Assembly (NCBI RefSeq): GCF_006517275.1 | Contig: NZ_CP041191.1 | Span: forward strand, 2,971,001 to 3,035,000 | DNA from: Labrenzia sp. PHM005 | GTDB taxonomy: Bacteria > Pseudomonadota > Alphaproteobacteria > Rhizobiales > Stappiaceae | DNA: 64,000 nucleotides | Reading direction: 5' to 3' | In this document: piece after piece, positions 8,380 to 18,062 of the stretch | How the letters are laid out: every line of letters starts with the position of its first letter | Numbering within the stretch: the first letter of the stretch is position 1 | Program-made: the position numbers and the translations under genes | The notes under the pieces: generated by a model | What the model saw: only the letters and a program-made list of their open reading frames with translations | Database searches by the model: none | What the model was told of the DNA's origin: nothing

Positions 8380-11300
8380 TTAGTCGAGCCGGCCGCTGGC
8401 GTGAGCCAGCATCGTGTAGACCTTGCCGGTGTCAGACGTCAGATAGGTCTGGCCCAGCATATTGTCGCGGTCGTTGCGGGAGACCTGCGACAAGAGTTGC
8501 TCGAAATCAGCCACGTAGCGCTCCACGGCTGTTCGGAACTCCGGATCACGGGCGTATTTCTGGCGGATCTCGTCAAAGGTCTGCTGGCCTTGCAGCGTGT
8601 AGAGGCGGCGGGTAAAGACGTGCCGCTCACCACTGCGGTAGCGTTCCCACAGATCGATGAAGGTCTCATGGTCGATTGCCCGGGCGATGTCGACAGACAG
8701 CGAATTCAGGCTTTCCACGGTCTGCAGCGGTGTGCGGCCCTGTTCGGTGTCGGCACTTGCGTCGTCTTCATCACGTGAGGCTCGGCGCAGAAGGTCTGAG
8801 ACCCAGCCCTTGCCAGCGGTATTTCCGGCATCAGCCTGAGCCGGCTGCTGACGGCGAGTGTTGACCGGTCCACGCGCTTCGGGCTGCTGCGGAGCTGCCG
8901 GACGCGGCTGCGGCTGTTGCTGGACAAATGCCGGTGCCTGCGGGATCTGCGGGGCGGGAGTAGGGGCTTGTTGTACCGGTGCAGCAGCCGCCGTTGCCGC
9001 CTGTGCCTGCGGCTTGGAGACATCAAGCGCGTTGGATTGCTTGGCAACGATGTCGGACAGCTCGGTCAAGGCGCGGATCTGTTCGTTGACCACCTTGCGC
9101 AGCGCTGCAGAAGATTCTTCTGCTTCATCCGGCAGATTGAGCACGCCCTGTTTCAGTTCGCTGCGCGTGGCCTCCAGTTCGCGGTGAACGTCGCGGGCCA
9201 CATCGCGCATGCGTGTTGCCGCATCGTTGAACCGGTCGGACGCGTCGCTAACTGTGCGGGACATTTCCGCAATGATGTCGTCCTGTGCAGAGCGGATCGC
9301 ATCGCGGGCCTTCTGGCCTTCCATACCGGCCGTCAGGCGCATGGATTCGAACTGCTCGGAGACTTTCTTGGACGCTGCCTCGGCAGCAGCGCTCAGCATG
9401 CCTGCCGCATCGCGGGCCTTGTCATCGGCTGTCTCCAGCGTTTCAGACAGGGTTTGCGTGAACGACCGCATGAGCGTGTCGACAGCTTCGGTTTTTGCCA
9501 GAAGCGTGTCAGCGACATCTTCGATCGCGGTCTTGCGCTCAGACACGCGGCCTTCAACAGACCGGTTGGTGTCTTCCAGATGCCGGGCCGCTTTGGTCAA
9601 GTCTTCTGCTTGGTCACCGAAGCGGTTGGTGAGGTTCTGGATATCGGCCAGTGTCGTCGACGTGACGTCCCGCAAGTTGCTGACTTGCTCGTCGATCAAG
9701 CCGGTTGTCGAAGTAGTCTCCGATACGGCCCGGTCAACCGCAGAGCGGAACTCGCCAGCGCGGCGCGCCAGGTTGCTTTCCACTTCGGAAAGGTTCTCAC
9801 CAGCTGTGGAAACGATGGACTGGAGGTTGGTGTTCGATGTCTCGATCTTGTTGAGGATATCGGAAACGTCCGCCTCGAGCCGGAGTTTGGTATCTGTGAG
9901 CAGGCGGGTGGCCTGATCGCTGCGCTCGTTGATGGAGGCAACGATCCGGTCCCCGGCTTCTACCAGCGAACGGGTCGCATCGAGACCTGTGTGGGCAAAG
10001 GTGTCAGTGACATCCTTGCCTTTGACAGTGATTGCCTCAAGGATCGCGCCATGAACTTCAGACAGGCGTCCTGTGAGGTCATTGGCGCGTGTTTCGATGG
10101 CGCTGATAAGTTCATTGCCATCGGTGCCAACGATCTTAGCCAATTCGCCGGAGCGGGCACCAAAGGCCTCGTTGAGGGCTGTTGCCTTTTCGAGCAACTC
10201 GTCCGCCACTTCATTGCCGCGGTTGACAAGAAGGTTGGCGGCTTCAGAAACCGCGCTGTTGACGCGGGCGCGGATCATGCCAGCCTCACCGGACATCTGC
10301 CCGCGGATTTCCTCGAGCGTCTTGGCAAGCGTCAAGCGGGCCTGTTCGCTTTCCGCTGACAGGTTGCCGGAGATTTCTGCAATCAGACCAGCAAGCTCGG
10401 TGCGGACCTTGTCGCTTTCGCCGGTGAGGGAACCGGAGAACTCAGCCAGCGTACCGGCATAGAGTGTCCGTGCTTTCTCGCTTTCGGCAGCCATCGCCCG
10501 CGCCGCGTCGCCAACTGCGGCAAGCACCAAGTCGCGGATCCGGCCGCTTTCTCCAGACATTGCCCCAGTGGCTTGTTCCATGGTCTGGCTGATCTGAAGC
10601 GCCGCCTTCTGGCTTTCGTCGGTAAGTGAACCGGTGGCCTGTGCCATAGTCTGGCTGATCTGGTCTGCTGCTTTCTGGCTTTCGCCGACCAGAATGCCAC
10701 GGGCTTCGCCGACCGAACCCAGTACGATCTGACGCATCCGGTCGCCTTCGCCGGAAAGCTTTGTAGTGGCGTCTGTAAGCGCACCGTCAACAATCTCAAC
10801 GGTTCTGCTGCGCTCGCTGGCCAACGACTCAACTGCACTTGCAACAGCGTCCTGAACCATATCCCGCAAGCGTGTGCTTTCTGTCGAGAGGGTTGCCCCG
10901 GCTTCAGAGATCACTGCAGTCAGGATATCGCGGGCCCGTTCGCTTTCGCCGGTCAAAGTGCCCGAGATGCTCTCCAGGCGTTCGTTCAAGACTGTTTCCA
11001 GCTGACCTGCTCGGGTGTCAAGCGTTTCGGCAACTTCGAAGACCTTCGCGCCAAGAGAAACATTGATTTCGGCAATGCGCTCGGACAGGGATTCAGTCAG
11101 CTGTTCGCTCTGTTTGCCCAGAACAGTGCCGGCTTCTGTCAGACGGTTGTCGAGGGCGGAAGTCATCTCGTCCTGACCTTCGACGAAGGCCTGGGCGATT
11201 TCCTTGGTCCGGGAAATCAACGTATCGGAGATCTGGCGCGCGCGGGCATCCAGTGTCTCGTCAATTCGTTCCGTTCCACTGGTCATGGTCGCGGACAAAA

Positions 11301-14139
11301 CTTCAGCTTTCTCGGCCATGGCGGCAGCCGCGCTGTCGACATGGGATGTCAGCTTGGTGCTGATATCGTCGGCACGGTCTGCCAGCGTGTTGCCGGCTGC
11401 TTCAACGCGCTGACCAAGCTGAAGGGTGATCGCATCAGAGCGGTCGGCCAGGACATCGGTGATGTTGCGTGTTTTATCTTCCAGCGCTTCGCTGATGACA
11501 TTTGTGCGCTGTTCGATCGCATCGCCCAGGATCTGGGTTCGGGATTCCAGCGCAGCTTCAAACGACGCCGTACGCTGATCCAAGGTTAGATCCAGGGTGT
11601 TGATATGGCTGCCCAAAGAGGCGTCCATTGTCGAAATACGTTCCCCGAGCGAAACGTCCATAGTGGAGAAACGATGTTCGAGCGACGCATCCATAGTGGA
11701 AATACGATCACCGAGGGTTGCATCCATCGTCGTGAAGCGATGGTCCAGCGATGTGTCCATTGCCGAGATGCGCTCGCCAAGGGAGGTATCCATTGCTGTG
11801 AAGCGCTGCTCCAGGGAGGCATCCATGGTGCTGATGCGATCGCCAAGAGTTGCGTCCATCGTGGTGATGCGCTCGTTCAGCGATGTATCAATGGTTGAGA
11901 AACGCTGGTCCAGGGACGAATCCATGGTCGCGATGCGCTCGCCGAGTTTGCTGTCCATGGTTTCGATGCGGCTTTCGAACGTCACATCCAGAGTGGATAG
12001 ACGGCTGTCGAGCGCTTCGGAGAGCAGTAGTGTCTTGGTGTCGAAAGCATCGATCAGCTGACCGCCGCGATCTGTGACGATGGTTTCCAATTCGCCCAAG
12101 CGGTTGCTGAGGCCTTCGTTGAGTGCCTGGCCGCGGACTTCGATGGTTTCTGCGATCTTGCCGCTGATTTCGTTGATGTCGCCCGCAACCCGGTCGCCGC
12201 GGCTGCCGATGAGTTCGGCCAGCTGTGTCCCGGTTTCCGCCAGCTTCTGGTTAAGCGAACCGGTTTGTTCGCCCAGGCTTGCTGCGAATTGGCCGGAAAC
12301 GCCTTCCAGCGTTTCGCGGAAGCCGATGGTTTGCTGTTCCAGAATAGTTGCCATCTCGTTGCTGCGGGCCGCCAGACGTTCGTCCAGCTCGCTGCCATTG
12401 ATGGAAATGGCCGTGTAAATCCGCTCGGAAATGTTGTCCAGTTTGTCGGCAAGTTCGCCGCCGCGCACGGAAATGGTCTCGGTGAGCGAGCCTGCAGTCT
12501 CGTCCAATTTGGAGGCGATTTCGCCGCCGCGCAGGGACAGATCAACCACGATGCTTTCACCGGTTCCGCGCAGGATCTCGGCGACTTCTGTGGAGCGGCT
12601 GGACAGGGTTTCGACGATTTCGGCACCGCGGATCGAAATGGTGTCGGTAACCGCCTGACCTTTTTCGGAGATGCTTTCGACCACCCTGCTGCCGGTTTCC
12701 GCCAGAGCCTCGTCCAGATGGGTCACCCGGGTATCGACAGTTGTGACCAGTTCCTCGGTCCGTGACGTGATCGTGTCGATCAGACGGCCGGAGGTGAGTG
12801 ACAGGTTCGCATTGATTTCTTCGCCGCGCGCCGTAATGACGTCACCGACCTGTGTGCCGGTTGTCTCCAGAGCGTTGCGGAATTCTTCGGCCTTGCCGCT
12901 CAGGGTTTCCACGACCTCGGAGCTGGAGGATGCAAGCGTTTCGTTGATCTCCAGGCCTTGTTTTGTGAGGGTCTCAACAAACGTGTTTGCTGTTTCTGAG
13001 AAGCGTTCGTTCACTTCGTTGCCGCGATAGGAGAGGGTCTCCCACATGGTCGTACCGGTCTGCGACAGGTTTTCGACAAGCTCGGTGCCGGTGGTGGACA
13101 GGCGGGCAACATAATCGTCAGCGCGGACTGTGAGGGATTCCACCATTTCGTTGCCGGAGGCATTGAGTGTCGCGCCCAGAGAGTCAATGCGGGCATCAAC
13201 AGTGCTGGTCAGTTCTTCAACGCGCTCGTTGACCGCGTCGATCATGCGTTGGGTCGCTTGGTCGACGTTGGACCCCAATTCACCAGAGGTATCAGACAGT
13301 TGTGATGCGAAGTTCTCATGGGCGCCCGCAATGGTCTCGCGCACGCGCTCGGCGTTCATGACAATGGCTTCGCGCTGAGTGACCAATTCTTCGATCAGTG
13401 ACCGGATCTTCAGTTCGTTGTCATTGTAAGAGCGTTCCAGCGAGGAGACCTCGTTGTGGACGAGAACTTCCAGCTCGCTGGCACGAGCAATCGCCCGTTC
13501 AATGCCATCGCCCATGGCAGCGACTTCACGGCGGATCGCTTGGCCGACGCTGAGAATGGATTCCTTGGCCATGTCTTCCGGTTCGGCAAGGCGCAAGGCG
13601 ACCTCGGTCATGCCGCGGGCGACAATACGCATTTCCTGCGCACGCCAAATCATCATGGCCATGACAAAGAAGAAGATAATCGGAACGACGATCCCGATGG
13701 CTGCGAGGATCATGTCCGGAGACTGGAGCAGGGATTGCGCGTCAGTGACAGCAGCGAGCTTTTCGCCGAAGGTCGACATAAAGAGGCTCGTGCCGAGAGC
13801 TGCCCAAACTGCTGCCAGGGCAAAGGCCCCCCAAAATGGCGCTGTCGAGGGCCGGCGCTGAAGCGCGTAAATCAAGTTGCCAATGTTCCGGCGGTCGTCA
13901 TTGGCCGCAGGCGGGCGTCCTCCGCGGCTCCGGCGCCGAGAACCGCGCTGATTGTCGCGGTCAGATTGACTTTCGTCCGCTTTTTTGGACGCACGCCGGG
14001 ACGGGGCCGCTTCGGCTTGAGTATCAGGCTCCTCATCAGGGGGAGTTGCTTCCGGACCGCCGAAATCAAGTTTCAGCGCTTCTTCAACTGCAGACAGTGC
14101 TGCTTCCGCCGGATCTTTCGCCTTCGTCGGATTTGCCAT
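8380..14139 (-). CDS. GPR-like giant polar-growth protein with hendecad rod (1,919 aa)
   Basis: Very large membrane-anchored coiled-coil protein resembling the growth pole ring protein GPR of Agrobacterium (RgsE of Sinorhizobium), which organises unipolar growth; the assignment rests on size, layout and taxon. Order: basic, proline-rich cytoplasmic N-terminus (1-98); transmembrane helices at about 101-124 and 142-165; a helical linker; then from Q280 to about 1434 an unbroken register of about 105 repeats of 11 residues (hydrophobic at position 2, small at 6, hydrophobic at 9); more coiled coil; an A/P/Q-rich linker near 1710-1780; and a compact C-terminal domain with GWVSDLLRRASRDE and ERHVFTRRLYTLQG. 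Databases often label such rods apolipoprotein A1/A4/E or kinesin-like. Codon use matches neighbours. Likely monocistronic, closed by a strong terminator. Confidence 0.8.
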   Translation of the reverse strand: MANPTKAKDPAEAALSAVEEALKLDFGGPEATPPDEEPDTQAEAAPSRRASKKADESQSDRDNQRGSRRRSRGGRPPAANDDRRNIGNLIYALQRRPSTAPFWGAFALAAVWAALGTSLFMSTFGEKLAAVTDAQSLLQSPDMILAAIGIVVPIIFFFVMAMMIWRAQEMRIVARGMTEVALRLAEPEDMAKESILSVGQAIRREVAAMGDGIERAIARASELEVLVHNEVSSLERSYNDNELKIRSLIEELVTQREAIVMNAERVRETIAGAHENFASQLSDTSGELGSNVDQATQRMIDAVNERVEELTSTVDARIDSLGATLNASGNEMVESLTVRADDYVARLSTTGTELVENLSQTGTTMWETLSYRGNEVNERFSETANTFVETLTKQGLEINETLASSSSEVVETLSGKAEEFRNALETTGTQVGDVITARGEEINANLSLTSGRLIDTITSRTEELVTTVDTRVTHLDEALAETGSRVVESISEKGQAVTDTISIRGAEIVETLSSRSTEVAEILRGTGESIVVDLSLRGGEIASKLDETAGSLTETISVRGGELADKLDNISERIYTAISINGSELDERLAARSNEMATILEQQTIGFRETLEGVSGQFAASLGEQTGSLNQKLAETGTQLAELIGSRGDRVAGDINEISGKIAETIEVRGQALNEGLSNRLGELETIVTDRGGQLIDAFDTKTLLLSEALDSRLSTLDVTFESRIETMDSKLGERIATMDSSLDQRFSTIDTSLNERITTMDATLGDRISTMDASLEQRFTAMDTSLGERISAMDTSLDHRFTTMDATLGDRISTMDASLEHRFSTMDVSLGERISTMDASLGSHINTLDLTLDQRTASFEAALESRTQILGDAIEQRTNVISEALEDKTRNITDVLADRSDAITLQLGQRVEAAGNTLADRADDISTKLTSHVDSAAAAMAEKAEVLSATMTSGTERIDETLDARARQISDTLISRTKEIAQAFVEGQDEMTSALDNRLTEAGTVLGKQSEQLTESLSERIAEINVSLGAKVFEVAETLDTRAGQLETVLNERLESISGTLTGESERARDILTAVISEAGATLSTESTRLRDMVQDAVASAVESLASERSRTVEIVDGALTDATTKLSGEGDRMRQIVLGSVGEARGILVGESQKAADQISQTMAQATGSLTDESQKAALQISQTMEQATGAMSGESGRIRDLVLAAVGDAARAMAAESEKARTLYAGTLAEFSGSLTGESDKVRTELAGLIAEISGNLSAESEQARLTLAKTLEEIRGQMSGEAGMIRARVNSAVSEAANLLVNRGNEVADELLEKATALNEAFGARSGELAKIVGTDGNELISAIETRANDLTGRLSEVHGAILEAITVKGKDVTDTFAHTGLDATRSLVEAGDRIVASINERSDQATRLLTDTKLRLEADVSDILNKIETSNTNLQSIVSTAGENLSEVESNLARRAGEFRSAVDRAVSETTSTTGLIDEQVSNLRDVTSTTLADIQNLTNRFGDQAEDLTKAARHLEDTNRSVEGRVSERKTAIEDVADTLLAKTEAVDTLMRSFTQTLSETLETADDKARDAAGMLSAAAEAASKKVSEQFESMRLTAGMEGQKARDAIRSAQDDIIAEMSRTVSDASDRFNDAATRMRDVARDVHRELEATRSELKQGVLNLPDEAEESSAALRKVVNEQIRALTELSDIVAKQSNALDVSKPQAQAATAAAAPVQQAPTPAPQIPQAPAFVQQQPQPRPAAPQQPEARGPVNTRRQQPAQADAGNTAGKGWVSDLLRRASRDEDDASADTEQGRTPLQTVESLNSLSVDIARAIDHETFIDLWERYRSGERHVFTRRLYTLQGQQTFDEIRQKYARDPEFRTAVERYVADFEQLLSQVSRNDRDNMLGQTYLTSDTGKVYTMLAHASGRLD
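9838..13302 (-). repeat. About 105 tandem 33-bp units encoding 11-residue repeats
   Basis: Codons for residues 280-1434 of the GPR-like protein can be cut into consecutive 11-residue units without a single insertion or deletion. Typical units are SLGERISTMDA, TLDARARQISD and TLSSRSTEVAE. The segment at about 11600-11965 (minus) is nearly identical from unit to unit, with R-I and R-F alternating, giving a 22-residue (66-base) higher period that suggests recent duplication. Confidence 0.85.
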
Positions 14140-14413
14140 GTTTGGGTCGCCTCACATCCGTACTCATTACACACCGGTGATCTCAGTCAGCCGTCGCTGC
14201 CATGAGGGTCATCCGAATGCGTTGATCCTAACCGTGATTTTTAACAGGTTTCCGGTTTGGATCTGTTGTTAGAGGAGGGCCGCCGCTGACCGGCTGCAAC
14301 CAAAATGGTAAACAGCACACTCCCCATCTTGCCGCATTAGTTCCTGTAATGGCACACTCTCTCCTAACGAACAAGAAACAGCAATGGCCTGAATCACTTA
14401 GGAGAGGGGTCTG

Positions 14414-14728
14414 ATGCCGAAAATGAAGGAAGTGAACGCAACGGAAAGTGCCCCGAAGGGGATAAAAAGGTTTGAACTTGATGCGGGCAAATTAACCCCT
14501 GCACAAAAGCGGTGGTTGAATCGCGGAGTGAGTCAGCCTGGCGGAAAATTGCCTCTGTTTGATGATCAAGGGCGTCAGTTCCCGGTTCGTACAATCCGTT
14601 CCTGCATCGATGCGGGGTGGGCAGAGCCTTGGTTTTCCAACCCAATCAAGCCTGATTGGCTGGTTTGTAAGCTCACGCCTGACGCACTCGAAATATTGAC
14701 CGCAAGTCAAAAAAACGAAGAACGTTAA
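14414..14728 (+). CDS. Conserved small hypothetical protein
   Basis: I do not recognise a named family. The 104-residue product has no signal or membrane segment. Its middle reads LTPAQKRWLNRGVSQPGGK, then LFDDQGRQFPVRTIRSCIDAGWAEPWF and KPDWLVCKLTPDALEIL. The spacing suggests a short winged-helix-like fold in which a C-terminal strand follows a helix, but this is only an impression. GGAGAGG lies about 7 bases before the ATG at 14414, supporting the start. It stands alone, with about 270 bases before it and 250 after. Confidence 0.7.
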   Translation: MPKMKEVNATESAPKGIKRFELDAGKLTPAQKRWLNRGVSQPGGKLPLFDDQGRQFPVRTIRSCIDAGWAEPWFSNPIKPDWLVCKLTPDALEILTASQKNEER

Positions 14729-14979
14729 TACGAATCATTTTATTAAAATTTTAGCGATTCAGGAAACCCGCCGATTTGCAAGCCTTTTTTTAGTGTGATC
14801 ATGCGGCGGGAGTTAAAGCCCATTAACCAAAAAAGCAATTTTTTGGGGACATGGGCGCAAACACGGTCTGTTGGGGTCTGATTTAACCGTGCGTTTGGGT
14901 CTTCGCGTCACAATCACGGGCAGATAAAGCTTGCGGCAGGGTGCCGTCAGGCAGGTAATGAGTATTTCGGAGCACCCTC

Positions 14980-15342
14980 ATGGCCCCTTCTTCGATGGCG
15001 CGCGTTGCAGGCCGCGCCAGTCCCGAAGCACCAATTGATCTGGTGCAACTGGCCACAAATACGCTTGGCAACAGGGATCTGGAAGTTCAGGTCCTGCATC
15101 TGTTCAAGTCCCAGTCACGCTTAACCCTTGAAAGGCTTGAGAGCGAGACTGACACAGCTGCGCGCATGGACCTGGTGCACACTTTAAAAGGATCTGCGCG
15201 GGCAATTGGTGCGCAGCGCGTCGCCACGGCATGCGAGAGCCTGGAAGGGAACATGAAAACCGCCGCAAATGCGCCAACAGAACGTTTGGTTGCGGCTGTG
15301 GACGAAGCCAACGGATATATCTGCGATTTACTGGAAGGCTAA
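14980..15342 (+). CDS. Histidine phosphotransfer (Hpt) domain protein
   Basis: Single-domain phosphorelay protein (120 residues). The motif VHTLKGSARAIGA contains the phosphorylatable histidine at residue 67 in the Hpt consensus HxLKGxA, within a predicted helical bundle (about 20-118). Such proteins pass phosphate between a hybrid kinase and a response regulator; no partner is next to it. It is not obviously the dimeric ChpT, which is larger and has a degenerate ATPase domain. GGAG lies seven bases before the ATG. Confidence 0.85.
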   Translation: MAPSSMARVAGRASPEAPIDLVQLATNTLGNRDLEVQVLHLFKSQSRLTLERLESETDTAARMDLVHTLKGSARAIGAQRVATACESLEGNMKTAANAPTERLVAAVDEANGYICDLLEG

Positions 15343-15390
15343 CGGTCTTCCAAGCGGCTTACACAAGCGCAAATACGGCATGGTCCTTGA

Positions 15391-15774
<384 letters not shown>

Positions 15775-15796
15775 GACAGTCTACTTATTGAGATAA

Positions 15797-15833
15797 AAAA
15801 AGCCCGCCGGGATACTCCGGCGGGTTTTTTTGT
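15797..15833. terminator. Terminator between ferredoxin and MFS genes
   Basis: CCCGCCGG, a short loop and CCGGCGGG form a GC-rich stem flanked by an A-run upstream and TTTTTTT downstream. It serves the ferredoxin on the plus strand and may also serve the converging MFS gene. Confidence 0.85.
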
Positions 15834-15837
15834 TCGA

Positions 15838-17064
15838 CTATTCTGCCGGTTGGGCAACTGGCCGCTTGAACCACCAGTCGACCTCCCGGCCGTCATCCGG
15901 ATTAGACGGGATTAACGTGGCGAGGAACAAACTGACGGCTGCCATAGCTGCGCCAGCCAAGAAGACCGCTGCTGGGGATATCAGCCAGATCAAGCCGAAC
16001 AGTACCGGGATAAACACAGCGGCGATGTGGTTAATTGTAAAGGCAACACCGGCGGTCGGTGCAATGTCTGCTGGATCGGCAATCTTCTGGAAATAGGTCT
16101 TGATTGCGATCGCGATGGCAAAAAACGCGTGGTCGATGACGTAGAGGGTCGCCGCCAATGTTGCGTTGGTGACAAATGCATATGTGACAAAGACACCGAT
16201 CAAGCCGACATATTCCAGGATCAAAGCCTTACGTTCACCGAAGCGCACGATCAGCTTACCGATTTTGGGCGCCAGCAGCATGTTGAAGACGCCGTTGATC
16301 AGGAATAACCCAGCAACCTCGTGTACATCGTAGCCAAAGCGTTCGACCATCAGAAAACCAGCGAACACCGTGAAGATCTGACGCCGGGCTCCGGCCATGA
16401 AGGTGAGGGCGTAATATAGCCAGTAGCGTTTCTTCAGGATGATTTTCTTGTGCTGGGGCACGCCTTCCTTGAAATGCGGATACGCCATGATCAGGAAAGC
16501 CAGAACGACCAGCGTCAGCCCGCCAGCAATCGCAAAGACAACCGTGAAGGACAGATCGAACATCTTCCAGGCGATGAAAATCAAGCCGTAGGCAATCAGC
16601 TGGGCAAAGGAACCGACCGCAAGGATCTTGCCCATACTGGCTGCAGCCGTTGCCTTCGGCAACCATTGAAGCGATAGCGACTGGGCCATGGTTTCATAAT
16701 AATGGAACCCGATCGACATGATCAGCGTGGTAATGTAGAAGCCGAGCGCTGTTGGAAAGTAGCCTGTAATGGCAACGCCGATGCCGAGCAAAAGCAACGA
16801 CAGGTAGGCGAGTGTCTGCTCCCGCATGACAAGCAGGAGATAGACAGCCAAAAAACTCAAGAAACCCGGAATCTCGCGGATCGATTGCTGCATGCCGATT
16901 TCGCGCCCAGTGAAATCCAATTCCTGGACGGCGAAATTATTCATCAGGTTCCACCAGGCAGCAAAAGACAGCTGCATGGCGCCGGCCATGATCATCAAGA
17001 GGACAGCGGGGGATCGCCAGCCGGTCTGGCCGTCCGTGTTTATGCTTTGTGTAAAGTAGGTCAT
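15838..17064 (-). CDS. MFS transporter
   Basis: Major facilitator superfamily permease of 408 residues with about 12 hydrophobic helices. Features include LDFTGREIGMQQSIREIPGF after helix 1 and the central loop with KEGVPQHKKIILKKRYW between the two six-helix halves. Substrate cannot be deduced. It is divergent from an AraC-type regulator 137 bases away, which makes it a plausible target of that regulator. The ATG at 17064 gives a short cytoplasmic N-terminus. Confidence 0.85.
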   Translation of the reverse strand: MTYFTQSINTDGQTGWRSPAVLLMIMAGAMQLSFAAWWNLMNNFAVQELDFTGREIGMQQSIREIPGFLSFLAVYLLLVMREQTLAYLSLLLLGIGVAITGYFPTALGFYITTLIMSIGFHYYETMAQSLSLQWLPKATAAASMGKILAVGSFAQLIAYGLIFIAWKMFDLSFTVVFAIAGGLTLVVLAFLIMAYPHFKEGVPQHKKIILKKRYWLYYALTFMAGARRQIFTVFAGFLMVERFGYDVHEVAGLFLINGVFNMLLAPKIGKLIVRFGERKALILEYVGLIGVFVTYAFVTNATLAATLYVIDHAFFAIAIAIKTYFQKIADPADIAPTAGVAFTINHIAAVFIPVLFGLIWLISPAAVFLAGAAMAAVSLFLATLIPSNPDDGREVDWWFKRPVAQPAE

Positions 17065-17200
17065 TCCATTCAGCCAAAGAGTGATTACTGGCAGCGCTGC
17101 GGATTGTGTCTACAGCGATAAAGCTCTTGCGTGTTAGCGCTGTTTTGTCATGATATGTTTCCGTTTCGCCAAATCCATGTAGCAGTTCAAGAGGCAAGGC

Positions 17201-17989
17201 ATGTCAATCCATCCGGAGCTTTCCGCGTTTCCCGATCATGAGGTGAAGGCGAAAATCATCGGTTATGCCAACAGCCAAAGAGCAGGACCGGGCCACAATG
17301 GCTGGCACTCTCACGATTCAGCCCAGCTCTTTCACGTCGTAAAAGGCTCAATCGCGATTGATACCGAAATTGGAACGTTTTTCGCCCCGCCGGAGCGGGC
17401 TGTGTGGCTGCCTCCCCGGATTGCGCATGAAACCCGGTATCTGACTGATACGGACATCCGGTTCGTCTATGTCAATTACGACTATGCCCAGGATTTGCCG
17501 AAGACCGCGCAGGTCATTCAAGTGACCACCTTGTTGCGTGCCTTGATTCTGGAGTTCATGTCCTACCCGCGCGCGGAAACCGCTGATGGACCGGCCGGGC
17601 GGATCGCGGACGTCATTTTGGATCAACTGAAAATGCTGCCGGCAGCGCCCCTTCAATTGCCAATGCCGCAAGATCCAAAACTGAGAGAGTTGTGCGATGG
17701 GTTGGTGCGCTGTCCCGCGCATGTTCCGGCGCTCGCCGAGGCCGCCGCTAAGAGCGCCATGTCCGTGAGATCCTTTGAGCGGCGGATAAAGGCAGAAACC
17801 GGCATGAACTACCGGACCTGGTGCCGGCAGGTGAAATTATTCCGGGCCCTGGAACTGCTGGCAGCTGGGCGGAGCGTATCTGATGTCTCGCATAAACTTG
17901 GATATGAAGGGCCGAGTGCTTTCGTGGCCACCTTCCGAAAGGCTTTTGGGGTGACACCGGGGCGGTATTTTGGACAACCAGAAGGCTAA
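17201..17989 (+). CDS. AraC-family transcriptional regulator
   Basis: Activator-type regulator (262 residues) with an N-terminal cupin sensor and a C-terminal AraC DNA-binding domain. The cupin shows GWHSHDSAQLFHVVKGSI and WLPPRIAHE, so metal-type histidines are retained. The double helix-turn-helix spans about 165-262, with SVRSFERRIKAETGMNYRTWCRQ and the family ending GYEGPSAFVATFRKAFGVTPGRYF. This cupin-AraC arrangement is common in regulators placed next to the exporter they control; the divergent MFS gene is the likely target. GAGG precedes the ATG. Confidence 0.9.
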   Translation: MSIHPELSAFPDHEVKAKIIGYANSQRAGPGHNGWHSHDSAQLFHVVKGSIAIDTEIGTFFAPPERAVWLPPRIAHETRYLTDTDIRFVYVNYDYAQDLPKTAQVIQVTTLLRALILEFMSYPRAETADGPAGRIADVILDQLKMLPAAPLQLPMPQDPKLRELCDGLVRCPAHVPALAEAAAKSAMSVRSFERRIKAETGMNYRTWCRQVKLFRALELLAAGRSVSDVSHKLGYEGPSAFVATFRKAFGVTPGRYFGQPEG

Positions 17990-18062
17990 TTGACATTTCT
18001 CATGGCATAAAACCCGCCAGAACGTCATGACTCTCCTCACAATAGAGTAAAGGAGGCATGCC

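Noticed and set aside
8917..10359. 480-codon open frame on the plus strand
   Set aside because: It runs antisense to the hendecad rod gene; its Arg/Leu/Gly-rich product has no domains, and long antisense frames are expected opposite a repetitive high-GC gene.
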